Below the pieces are notes generated by a model, which saw nothing but the letters and a program-made list of their open reading frames with translations, did no database searches and was not told the DNA's origin. Positions 1 to 6,219 of a stretch of DNA of 6,260 nt are shown one piece after another; the first letter of the stretch is position 1, and every line of letters begins with the position of its first letter. Made by a program: the position numbers and the translations under genes. Origin of the DNA: Alphaproteobacteria bacterium (GTDB lineage Bacteria; Pseudomonadota; Alphaproteobacteria; Rhizobiales; Rhizobiaceae); assembly GCA_017308345.1 (NCBI GenBank), contig JAFKFE010000373.1, positions 1 to 6,260 of the forward strand, in the 5' to 3' direction.

Positions 1-2078
1 TCGACCCAGGCGGCCAGCGCCTTGCGCGCGTCCGGGCCGAAATAGCCCTTCGGCTCGCCCGCATAGAAACCTTCGCTCTTCAGCGTCGTCTCGATCGCGA
101 CGCGGATCTCGTCGGGCAGCGCCTTGCCGATGCCGACCAGGTTCTCATCGTCGAGGCCGGCCGGCGCCTCGCGAAACGCGTCCATCACGGCGGCGGCGAC
201 CGCCGCCGTTCCGGCGCTGGAGGCCGGCCCGGAAAACAGGCCGCTCAGTTCGATGTCGGCGCCGCCGCCGAATACACCGGCGCCCATCCTGCCGATGCCG
301 TCATTGTAGAGCGCGATGCGGTCGGTGATGCCTTCGCGCAACGTCATCAGGTGGTCGAAACTGTCGAAGGTGAAGGCATTGGCGAGTTTGCTTTTTGCCG
401 TCAGCGAGCCCAGCCGCGCGGCTTCGCGCCAAGCATGCAGGCGCTCGCGCGGGTTCTTGTCGACACCGAGACCATCGTCATAGGCGTCGCCCAGCAGCAC
501 CATCGCCTCGACGCTACCGAGATTGGCGGCGTTGATCAGCATCGCCGTCGCTTTCTGGTCATCCTGCGGATAGACCACGCCTTTGCGCAGCAGCTTCGCC
601 TGCAGCAGATAGGCCTGTCGCTCCTTCCTTGCCTCGCCGTCGTCGATCAGAGCCTTCAATTGATCGTCGCTCAGGCCGTCTTCGCGGCGCGACGGTCGAT
701 AGCTGGTCGAATCGAGATTGGCATATTGCGTCGAGGCGTAGAGCCAGAGCGCGTCGCGGTCGCCCGCGTCCGCCAGCGGCTTCAGCATGGCGCGCGCCGC
801 GTCCTCGTTCTTGAACCGCTGATCATCCGACAGTTGCAGCCGCGCCAGCGCCAACGCGGCACCTGGCTCGCCGGCCTCGGCGCCGTCGCTCAGGCGCTCG
901 ACCAACCGGTCGGGGTTGTCGATCTGGACGCCGTCATAGTCGGGAAGCAGCTTCGCAAGCCTGATGCCGGCGTCGAGGTCCCAGGAGGCATTGAGCAGCC
1001 GGATCGCCTCGCGCGGCTGGCGTCCGACGAACTTGCCGTCCAGCAGCAGGCCTGCGAGCAGCGGCCCGGCCTCGGCGACGTTCTTGGTGGCCGCGCGCAG
1101 CATGGCGATGGCGCGCTTGCCGTCCGCCGGGCCGTCTTCGCCCTTGGCCAGCATGTCGGCCAGCATCGGCACGGCATACTGGTCACTGCCGACGCGCGCC
1201 TCCAGCAACTGCCTCGCCCTGGTCGCGTCCTGCCGCGTGCCGCGGCCGAGCCGCAGCGCCTTTATGTAGGCGAGCAGGGATGGCTCGGGCCCGCCGGTGC
1301 CTGCCCCGGAATCCGCTTCAACGGCTTGAAAGGCCTTTTGCTGTTCCTCGCCGGTGAAACCGTCATTCTCCAGCACCGTCCGCGCGATCAGCAGCGGCAT
1401 GGCGTTGCGGAGCTGGCTGTCCCATTCGCCGGGCGAGGGACCCTGGGCCGGCGCGTCGACGATGCGCCGCGCGGTCTCGACCAGCTTGTGCGCGTCGCGG
1501 CGCAGCAGCGGCCCATCGATATACTGACGCAGCAGCGTCTCAAGCGCCGTGAGATGACCGGCGGCGCCGGCCTTCTGCAAGGCATCGAGCGCCATCGCCC
1601 GCGTGACCGGCGGCGGCCCGGCATCGGCGCCGTCATGCCGATGCACCGAATAGACCTCGTAGAGCAGATAATTCGCCTCGGGGCTGCCGCCGTCGGCGAG
1701 CAGCTTGATCTGCGGGAGGAGAAAGACCAGTCCCGCCTGGTTGAGCGCGACCTGCACTCTCAGCCATTCAAGCGTCAGCCGCTTTTCCTGCGGCGCGCCG
1801 AGCATCGCCGCCTGGCATTTGTCGGCCAGGCTCTTGAGCTTGCCGAGGTCGAAATCCTGCGGGAAGAGCTCGCCATACTGGATCGGCGGCGCCTTGGCTT
1901 CGGGATCGAGCGGCACGGAAGCGCCCCGGTCGCAGACACTGATCGCCTCGGCGAGCGCGGCCTTCTTCGCCGCGTCTTCGGGTTTGTCGGGAGAGGCCTG
2001 GGCCGCGAAGGCAGCACCGGTAAGCGGCGTGAGCGCGAGGCAGGAAAGAACCAGGGCATGCACTGACCGCGGCAGCAT
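1..2078 (-). CDS. Exported Sel1-repeat protein with C-terminal peptidoglycan-binding-like module (partial, 3' end off the window)
   Basis: Reading the minus strand from ATG at 2078 gives 692 uninterrupted codons to the left edge. A GAGGGGGG ribosome-binding site (2085-2092) lies 6 nt before the start. Residues 1-25 form a Sec signal peptide with likely cleavage at AFA|AQA. C13 is not in a proper lipobox. Residues about 43-100 contain C49 and C88, resembling the paired-Cys N-terminal module seen in some rhizobial Sel1 proteins. The middle is helical, Ala/Leu-rich and TPR-like. The clearest Sel1 repeats are at about 508-570, with the pattern AANLG...A..LGDAYDDGLGV followed by W..AARLGS..A. Residues about 648-692 match a PG_binding_1-type fold (LKSEGFYAG...GYFGPDARKAL). 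Sel1 proteins are protein-interaction scaffolds; an envelope role is inferred from the export signal and the end module. No catalytic motif is visible. It is divergent from the dapB-type gene. Confidence 0.88.
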   Translation of the reverse strand, partial: MLPRSVHALVLSCLALTPLTGAAFAAQASPDKPEDAAKKAALAEAISVCDRGASVPLDPEAKAPPIQYGELFPQDFDLGKLKSLADKCQAAMLGAPQEKRLTLEWLRVQVALNQAGLVFLLPQIKLLADGGSPEANYLLYEVYSVHRHDGADAGPPPVTRAMALDALQKAGAAGHLTALETLLRQYIDGPLLRRDAHKLVETARRIVDAPAQGPSPGEWDSQLRNAMPLLIARTVLENDGFTGEEQQKAFQAVEADSGAGTGGPEPSLLAYIKALRLGRGTRQDATRARQLLEARVGSDQYAVPMLADMLAKGEDGPADGKRAIAMLRAATKNVAEAGPLLAGLLLDGKFVGRQPREAIRLLNASWDLDAGIRLAKLLPDYDGVQIDNPDRLVERLSDGAEAGEPGAALALARLQLSDDQRFKNEDAARAMLKPLADAGDRDALWLYASTQYANLDSTSYRPSRREDGLSDDQLKALIDDGEARKERQAYLLQAKLLRKGVVYPQDDQKATAMLINAANLGSVEAMVLLGDAYDDGLGVDKNPRERLHAWREAARLGSLTAKSKLANAFTFDSFDHLMTLREGITDRIALYNDGIGRMGAGVFGGGADIELSGLFSGPASSAGTAAVAAAVMDAFREAPAGLDDENLVGIGKALPDEIRVAIETTLKSEGFYAGEPKGYFGPDARKALAAWV

Positions 2079-2207
2079 GGACGTCCCCCCTCGGACACGG
2101 TTCGGGCGTAGCCGGACACTCAAGCCAAATTAGCACATCGCACAAGTGATGATGAGTGTGGCGCTTCACATTCGCGCGCGCCGCCGGCGACTGCGGCGTG
2201 CTTGGCA

Positions 2208-2220
2208 ATTTGGCCCAAAT
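2208..2220. promoter_or_regulatory. Possible operator: 13-bp dyad ATTTGG-C-CCAAAT
   Basis: This is a perfect 6-bp inverted repeat around one central base, placed between divergent genes. The related half-site GCCAAATT occurs in inverted orientation at 2124-2131, matching AATTTGGC at 2207-2214. Short AT-containing dyads standing out in GC-rich DNA are typical of transcription-factor sites. No regulator is identified, and a chance dyad of this size is possible. Confidence 0.25.
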
Positions 2221-2243
2221 GGCCCCGGTCGCGCCCGCCAGTT

Positions 2244-2265
2244 CCGGCGTCCATAGAGACGCCGG
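2244..2265. repeat. Inverted repeat / hairpin, 8-bp GC-rich stem
   Basis: CCGGCGTC (2244-2251) pairs perfectly with GACGCCGG (2258-2265) across a 6-nt loop. No T-tract follows on either strand, so it does not look like an intrinsic terminator. If the dapB transcript starts upstream of it, it would lie in the leader; otherwise it may be a DNA-level element. Its role is unknown. Confidence 0.4.
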
Positions 2266-2407
2266 TCTCCAATGACACGGGAGGATCTCGTGGCCTGGAT
2301 ATCGGAACGCCAGCATGGATGCTGAAGCTCGACGGCGCCGGCTGAATCACTTTGCCAGGGCGGCGTGCTAGAGAATTGTATCGACTCAGCCTTTCGACAG
2401 GATCGCC

Positions 2408-3184
2408 ATGCCGCAACTGCTCAGGATAGCCATCGCCGGTGCGCTCGGCCGCATGGGCCGGCAGATGACGGAGGCCGTCGTTGCCGATCCGCGGCTGGAG
2501 CTCGTCGGCCGCTTCCGTCGGCCCGGCGGCCCGGGCGAGGGACTGGTCGAGCGCGACACGGCGCTTTCGCTTGCCGATGTGGTCATCGACTTCACCACGC
2601 CGGCGGCCTCCGCCGAACTGGCGAGGGCCTGCGCCGCGCGCGGCGGCCCGGCGCTGGTCATCGGTTCGACAGGCTTCGGTGCCGCCGAACTGGAGACAAT
2701 CGCGGGGGCGGCAAGGAAGATCGCCATCGTGCGCTCCGGCAGCTATTCGCTCGGGCTCAACATGCTGACCGGGCTGGTCGAGCGGGCGGCGCGGGCGCTT
2801 GGCCCTGGCGATTGCGACATCGAAATCCTCGAAGCGCATCACCGTATGAAGGTCGACGCGCCGTCCGGCACCGCGCTGATGCTGGGCGAGGCGGCCGCGC
2901 GTGGACGCGGCGTCGAACTCGACGATGTGGCCAAGCGCGCCCGCGACGGCGTCGTCGGCCCGCGCCCCGCCGGCGAGATCGGTTTTGCCGTGCTGCGCGG
3001 CGGCGGCATCGTCGGTGAGCACAGCGTGAGCTTCCTTTCCGAAGGCGAGACGCTCACGCTCTCGCATGCCGCCGGCGACCGCTCGATGTTCGCGCGCGGC
3101 GCCATCGCGGCGGCGCTCTGGGTCGCCGGACGGCAGCCGGGCGAATACGACATGCATGACGTGCTTGGTTTCGGGGCCATGTGA
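2408..3184 (+). CDS. dapB: 4-hydroxy-tetrahydrodipicolinate reductase (DapB), possibly a divergent copy
   Basis: DapB reduces hydroxy-tetrahydrodipicolinate to tetrahydrodipicolinate with NAD(P)H, in the cytoplasmic lysine/meso-diaminopimelate pathway. The 258-residue protein has the Rossmann nucleotide loop GALGRMG (11-17), the DFTTP segment (61-65), GSTGF (86-90) and the diagnostic [13 protein letters not shown] block (144-156). In that block H144 and K148 align with the catalytic His159 and Lys163 of E. coli. The C-terminal motifs [14 protein letters not shown] and [11 protein letters not shown] are also present. It is shorter than the roughly 270 residues usual for the family, because the loop after strand 2 (about residues 40-56) is trimmed. 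R37 sits where E. coli has Glu38, which contacts the adenine ribose. The usual Asn in the APN/SGN-x-S motif is Ser112. The start is ATG with a modest AGGA site 8 nt before it. It probably forms its own transcript. Family assignment is firm; whether it is the housekeeping copy is not known. Confidence 0.93.
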   Translation: MPQLLRIAIAGALGRMGRQMTEAVVADPRLELVGRFRRPGGPGEGLVERDTALSLADVVIDFTTPAASAELARACAARGGPALVIGSTGFGAAELETIAGAARKIAIVRSGSYSLGLNMLTGLVERAARALGPGDCDIEILEAHHRMKVDAPSGTALMLGEAAARGRGVELDDVAKRARDGVVGPRPAGEIGFAVLRGGGIVGEHSVSFLSEGETLTLSHAAGDRSMFARGAIAAALWVAGRQPGEYDMHDVLGFGAM

Positions 3185-3194
3185 GCTGCCCATG

Positions 3195-3226
3195 TTGACG
3201 GAATTCGTTCAAACGGCCGTCAAAAT
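3195..3226 (+). promoter_or_regulatory. Weak candidate promoter for the ABC operon
   Basis: TTGACG (3195-3200) is a five-of-six match to the sigma-70 -35 box. The best -10-like hexamer, CAAAAT (3221-3226), lies 20 nt downstream, which is longer than the ideal 17. The location just past the dapB stop and about 130 bp before the binding-protein start is sensible. The spacing makes this only a suggestion. Confidence 0.22.
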
Positions 3227-3248
3227 GGCTGAAAGCCAGCTGAAAGCT
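3227..3248 (+). repeat. Two tandem 11-bp repeats, GGCTGAAAGCC and AGCTGAAAGCT
   Basis: The core GCTGAAAGC is repeated head to tail with an 11-bp period, about one helical turn. Each unit is also a small dyad (GGCT/AGCC and AGCT/AGCT around GAA). A GGCCGT hexamer flanks the pair at 3215-3220 and 3250-3255. The position upstream of the importer operon suits a regulator site, with two copies on the same face of the DNA. The regulator is unknown. Confidence 0.4.
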
Positions 3249-3260
3249 TGGCCGTGCCAT

Positions 3261-3290
3261 GACGAGTCACGGCGTTTGCCGTGACCGGTC
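3261..3290 (+). terminator. Stem-loop between dapB and the ABC operon (possible terminator or leader hairpin)
   Basis: GTCACGGC (3266-3273) and GCCGTGAC (3278-3285) form a perfect 8-bp stem with a GTTT loop. A further 3 bp (GAC/GTC) can pair outside a 2x2 mismatch. It lies 77 nt after the dapB stop. No U-tract follows, so it is not a classical intrinsic terminator. It could end dapB transcripts less efficiently, protect their 3' ends, or sit in the importer leader. Confidence 0.4.
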
Positions 3291-3313
3291 CAGGAGGGGC
3301 CGGCAAGGAGGAA

Positions 3314-3379
3314 ATGCGGCGCGGCTCGTACGGCGCGTCGCCCACGTGGAGGAAGTTACGTGACCGGTTTCATCTCTAA
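3314..3379 (+). other. Possible 21-codon upstream ORF overlapping the binding-protein start
   Basis: An ATG at 3314 directly follows AAGGAGG (3305-3311) and opens 21 codons ending in TAA at 3377-3379. It overlaps the GTG start at 3360 by 20 nt in another frame. The Shine-Dalgarno spacing of only 2 nt is too short for efficient initiation, and the peptide (basic, Arg-rich) has no recognised features. It could be a leader that tunes translation of the next gene, or chance. Confidence 0.18.
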
Positions 3380-4373
3380 ACGCGCCCTGCGTTCCGCTTT
3401 GCTGACGCTTGCCACGGTTGCCGCGGGCGCCACGACGGCATCTGCCGCCGACAAGATCTCGATCATGGTCGGCGGCTACGAAAAGCAGATCTACCTGCCG
3501 GCGAAGCTCGCCGAGGCGCTCGGCTATTTCACGGATGAGGGCCTCGACGTCGAGCTTCTCAACGAACCGGCCGGCGTCGACGCCGAGAACGAGATGCTGG
3601 CGGGCGCCGTGCAGGGCGTGGTCGGCTTCTATGATCACAGCATCGACCTGCAGGCCAAGGGCAAGTTCGTCGAATCGGTGGTGCAGTTCAGCCCGGCGCC
3701 GGGCGAGGTCGAGCTCGTCTCGGCCAAGCCTCCCGAGATCAAGTCTCCGGCCGACTTCAAGGGCATGAGCCTGGGTGTCACCGGCCTCGGCTCCTCGACC
3801 AACTTCCTGACCGAATATCTGGCGGTGAAGAACGGCCTGAAGCTTGGCGAATTCACCTCGGTTCCGGTGGGCGCAGGCAACACCTTCATCGCGGCCATGC
3901 AGCAGGACAAGATCCAGGCCGGCATGACCACGGAGCCGACGATCAGCCGGCTGCTAAAGACAGGTGAGGCGAAGGTTCTTATCGACATGCGCACGATGGA
4001 GGGCACCAAGGCCGCGCTCGGCGGCACCTATCCGGCTGCCTCGCTCTACATGCAGACCGAATGGGTCGACGCGCACAAGGACACGGTGCAGAAGCTGGCC
4101 AACGCCTTCGTCAAGACGCTGAAGTTCATAAACACCCACAGCGGCGCCGAGATCGCCGCGAAGATGCCGAAGGATTACTATGTCGGCGACGAGGAAGGCT
4201 ACGTGAAGGCGCTCGACGCTGGCAAGGGCATGTTCACCCCTGACGGCGTGATGCCGGAAGGAGGCCCGGAGACGGTGCTGACCGTGCTGTCGGCCTTCAA
4301 GAAGGAACTGCAGGGCAAGCAGATCGACCTGTCGAAGACCTACACCACGGAATTCGTCAAGAACGCCAAATAG
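3360..4373 (+). CDS. ABC importer periplasmic substrate-binding protein, NMT1/THI5-SsuA/TauA/NrtA class
   Basis: This is the periplasmic ligand-capture protein of an importer. It starts at GTG, supported by GGAGG (3348-3352) 7 nt upstream and by a signal peptide beginning exactly there: basic n-region to R11, hydrophobic core, cleavage near ASA|AD (after residue 29). The mature part shows class features. These are the strand GGYEKQIYLPAKLAEALGYF followed by DEGLDVEL (about 38-66), a GVVGFYDHSIDLQAKGK segment (86-102), the second-lobe signature GMSLGVTGLGSSTNF, and GAGNTFIAAMQQDKIQAGMT. At 337 residues it has the normal length. It contains no cysteine, so ligand binding does not use Cys, and the THI5 Cys motif is absent. 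Relatives bind taurine, alkanesulfonates, nitrate or thiamine precursors; the ligand here cannot be told. It is followed by ATPase and permease genes. Calling it tauA, ssuA or thiY is not justified. Confidence 0.93.
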   Translation: MTGFISKRALRSALLTLATVAAGATTASAADKISIMVGGYEKQIYLPAKLAEALGYFTDEGLDVELLNEPAGVDAENEMLAGAVQGVVGFYDHSIDLQAKGKFVESVVQFSPAPGEVELVSAKPPEIKSPADFKGMSLGVTGLGSSTNFLTEYLAVKNGLKLGEFTSVPVGAGNTFIAAMQQDKIQAGMTTEPTISRLLKTGEAKVLIDMRTMEGTKAALGGTYPAASLYMQTEWVDAHKDTVQKLANAFVKTLKFINTHSGAEIAAKMPKDYYVGDEEGYVKALDAGKGMFTPDGVMPEGGPETVLTVLSAFKKELQGKQIDLSKTYTTEFVKNAK

Positions 4374-4384
4374 CCATTACAGCC

Positions 4385-4414
4385 GGCGCGATGTCCAAGA
4401 CCGGACATCGCGCC
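4385..4414 (+). repeat. Perfect 12-bp stem-loop between the binding-protein and ATPase genes
   Basis: GGCGCGATGTCC (4385-4396) and GGACATCGCGCC (4403-4414) pair without mismatch across the loop AAGACC. The element starts 11 nt after the binding-protein stop and is not followed by a T-tract. In other importer operons a hairpin at this place protects the upstream mRNA from 3' exonucleases or partly stops transcription, so that binding protein is made in excess over ATPase and permease. That role is inferred here from position and structure. Confidence 0.7.
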
Positions 4415-4484
4415 CGTATCAGCCCTGTTTGTGTCCGGCGACGCGCGCATATGGCGATCGCGCGGCCCTTGGAGTGTTTTCACC

Positions 4485-5294
4485 ATGGCAGTCGACAAGA
4501 GCGCTCCGGCGATAGAACTGATCAATGTGAGCCGCCGCTTCCTCTCCCCCACCGGCAAGTCGCTGACGGCGATCCGTGATTTCACCATGACGGTGGAACG
4601 CGGCGAGTTCGTCGCCGTCGTCGGCCCGACCGGCTGCGGCAAGTCGACGACGCTCAACCTCGTCACCGGGCTCGCCAGCCCGAGCGCTGGCGAGGTCCGT
4701 GTCATGGGTGCGCCCGTCAAGGGCATCGACCCGTGCATCGGCTTCGTTTTCCAGACGGACGCGCTGTTCCCGTGGCGCACAGTCATCGAGAATGTGATGG
4801 CCGGGCCGTTGTTTCGCGGAAAGCCGAGGGCCGCGGCCCAGGCTTCGGCGCGCGATTGGCTGGCGCGCGTCGGCCTGGCGCGCTTCGAGCACCACTATCC
4901 GCACCAGTTGTCGGGCGGCATGCGCAAGCGCGTGGCGCTCGCCCAGACCTTCATCAACGGTCCGGAGATCCTGCTGATGGACGAGCCGTTCTCCGCGCTC
5001 GACGTGCAGACCCGCGTGCTCATGCATGAGGAGCTCTTGCGCCTGTGGTCGCAAGCGAAGGCATCCGTTGTCTTCGTCACCCATGATCTCGAGGAAGCGA
5101 TCGCGCTGGCCGACAAGGTCTATGTGCTGACCGCCGGGCCGGCGACCGTGAAGTCCGTCTACACGATCGACCTTCCGCGCCCGCGCGTCGTCGCCGACAT
5201 CCGCTACGAACAGAGCTTCATCGACTATTCGCGCACCATCTGGGCCGACCTCAAGGAAGAGGTCGAGACCAGCTATGCGCGCGCGGCCGCGTGA
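4485..5294 (+). CDS. ABC importer ATPase subunit, SsuB/TauB/NrtD class
   Basis: This cytoplasmic subunit hydrolyses ATP to drive the importer. All motifs are intact (269-residue numbering): Walker A GPTGCGKST (47-55), Q-loop Q90 in FVFQTDALFPWRTV, signature LSGGM (142-146), Walker B ILLMDEPF with E167, D-loop SALD (170-173) and switch H200 in VTHDLEEA. The LFPW.T...N region after the Q-loop is typical of the nitrate/sulfonate/taurine family. I chose ATG 4485, with GGAG (4471-4474) 10 nt upstream. A GTG at 4431 in the same frame would add 18 residues (287 total), but it has no ribosome-binding site and the extra residues are unlike the family. The gene follows the binding-protein gene after 111 bp and precedes the permease by 15 bp, so the two membrane-complex genes are tightly coupled. 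Confidence 0.95.
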   Translation: MAVDKSAPAIELINVSRRFLSPTGKSLTAIRDFTMTVERGEFVAVVGPTGCGKSTTLNLVTGLASPSAGEVRVMGAPVKGIDPCIGFVFQTDALFPWRTVIENVMAGPLFRGKPRAAAQASARDWLARVGLARFEHHYPHQLSGGMRKRVALAQTFINGPEILLMDEPFSALDVQTRVLMHEELLRLWSQAKASVVFVTHDLEEAIALADKVYVLTAGPATVKSVYTIDLPRPRVVADIRYEQSFIDYSRTIWADLKEEVETSYARAAA

Positions 5295-5309
5295 GCAGGG
5301 AGGCCGATC

Positions 5310-6188
5310 ATGACAGACGCCACCATCAACATCCCCAGCGCGAGCTTCAAGCCGGGAACCTCTGACGCCGAGATCGAGGCGGCGGCCGCAAGGGCGGCCG
5401 CGCACCGGCGCCACACCGTCATCTTTTGGCGGCTGGCCATCCTGATCGTCTTCCTCGGCTTATGGGAGATCGCCGGACGCATGGCCTGGATCGATCCCTT
5501 CTTCTATGCCACTCCGAGCGCGATCGCCGCGCGGCTCTATGAATGGGCCACCGAGGGAACATCGGAAGGGCCGCTCTGGTATCACCTCTATGTCACCATG
5601 GAGGAATCGGTGCTGGGCTTCGTCACGGGCTCGGTCGCCGGCATCGTCATCGGCGTCGCGCTCGGCCGCAACCGGATGGCCGCAGACATCTTCTCCATCT
5701 ACATCAAGGTGATCAATTCCATCCCGCGCGTCGTGCTGGCGCCGATCTTCATCATGATCCTCGGCCTCGGCCTTTCCTCCAAGGTGGCGCTGGCTTTCGT
5801 CATGGTGTTCTTCGTCGTGTTCCACAACGCCTTCCAGGGCGTGCGCGAGGCGGACCGGGCGATGATTGCCAATGCGCGTATCCTCGGCGCCTCCAACTGG
5901 CAGCTTACGCGCTCGGTGATCGTGCCCTCTGCCATGAGCTGGATCTTCGCCAGCCTGCATGTCAGCTTCGGCTTTGCCATCATCGGCGCCATCGTCGGCG
6001 AGTTCGTCGGCTCCCGCTACGGCATCGGCCTCCTGATCAACATAGCCAAGGGCTCGTTCGACGCGGCCGGCATGTACGCTGCAATCGTGATCATCATGGT
6101 GGTTGCGCTCGGCGCCGAGTACCTGATGACGCTGGTCGAGAACAGGCTGGCGAAGTGGCGGCCGCAGCCGCTGCACGAGACCCAGTGA
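5310..6188 (+). CDS. ABC importer permease subunit, SsuC/TauC/NrtB class (BPD_transp_1)
   Basis: This inner-membrane channel subunit (292 residues) presumably works as a homodimer, since only one permease gene is present. An Ala/Glu/Arg-rich cytoplasmic tail of about 35 residues precedes the first membrane helix (about 37-56). Further hydrophobic helices lie at about 101-119, 141-155, 159-175, 211-231 and 255-275. The ATPase-docking EAA loop is at about 179-206 (READRAMIANARILGAS...IVPSA), with the conserved G193 and P206. It departs from the literal E-A-A but keeps the spacing. GGGAGG (5298-5303) lies 6 nt before the ATG. It is the last gene of the operon; a convergent gene ends 23 bp after its stop. 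Its substrate follows that of the binding protein and is unknown. Confidence 0.95.
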   Translation: MTDATINIPSASFKPGTSDAEIEAAAARAAAHRRHTVIFWRLAILIVFLGLWEIAGRMAWIDPFFYATPSAIAARLYEWATEGTSEGPLWYHLYVTMEESVLGFVTGSVAGIVIGVALGRNRMAADIFSIYIKVINSIPRVVLAPIFIMILGLGLSSKVALAFVMVFFVVFHNAFQGVREADRAMIANARILGASNWQLTRSVIVPSAMSWIFASLHVSFGFAIIGAIVGEFVGSRYGIGLLINIAKGSFDAAGMYAAIVIIMVVALGAEYLMTLVENRLAKWRPQPLHETQ

Positions 6189-6195
6189 ACCCGTC

Positions 6196-6219
6196 GCGGT
6201 TGTAAGGGGCTCTAACCGC
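6196..6219. terminator. Weak bidirectional stem between convergent gene ends
   Basis: GCGGTT (6196-6201) can pair with AACCGC (6214-6219) around a 12-nt loop in the gap between the permease stop and the convergent gene's stop. The stem is only 6 bp, the loop is large and no T-tract follows. It is placed where a shared terminator would be expected, but the structure is weak. Confidence 0.2.

Larger units (their letters stand above)
2079..2407. other. Divergent intergenic region between the Sel1 gene and dapB
   Basis: This 329-bp stretch separates two divergently transcribed genes and should hold both promoters. It is locally more AT-rich around 2120-2160 and 2200-2220. I see no convincing sigma-70 promoter. 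Weak candidates are a TTGCCA box at 2352-2357 facing dapB and a TAATTT box facing the Sel1 gene. It holds a 13-bp dyad and an 8-bp-stem hairpin, listed separately. No lysine or thiamine riboswitch core was recognised, and no convincing small gene. Confidence 0.6.

Noticed and set aside
351..2066. 571-codon plus-strand open frame opposite the Sel1 gene
   Set aside because: It is in exact codon-on-codon antisense register with the minus gene. Stops there require TTA, CTA or TCA in the sense strand, which are rare in this GC-rich DNA. The product is Arg/Gln-rich with no domain, while the minus frame has a signal peptide, a ribosome-binding site and Sel1 repeats.
2093..2220. Sigma-70 promoter for the Sel1 gene (TCATCA, 17 nt, TAATTT on the minus strand)
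   Set aside because: Both hexamers match only three of six consensus bases, no better than chance.
1768..2316. 182-codon minus-strand frame spanning the spacer and the Sel1 gene start
   Set aside because: It is out of frame with the Sel1 gene over most of its length, and the part over the spacer shows no coding character or ribosome-binding site.
2272..2325. 17-codon plus-strand frame upstream of dapB
   Set aside because: It has no Shine-Dalgarno site before the ATG and no recognised peptide; the length is expected by chance.
2120..3193. 357-codon minus-strand open frame opposite dapB
   Set aside because: It has the same antisense register effect, and dapB motifs on the plus strand are unmistakable.
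3185..3359. Thiamine riboswitch upstream of the NMT1-type binding protein
   Set aside because: I looked for the THI-box core (CTGAGA and the conserved second half) and did not find it, so there is no support for thiamine control.
4419..5414. 331-codon minus-strand open frame opposite the ATPase
   Set aside because: It is the antisense register shadow of a gene with all ABC ATPase motifs; the product has low-complexity Arg/Asp/His composition.
5460..6176. 238-codon minus-strand open frame opposite the permease
   Set aside because: It is an Asp/His-rich shadow in the same register as the permease codons, with no recognisable domain.
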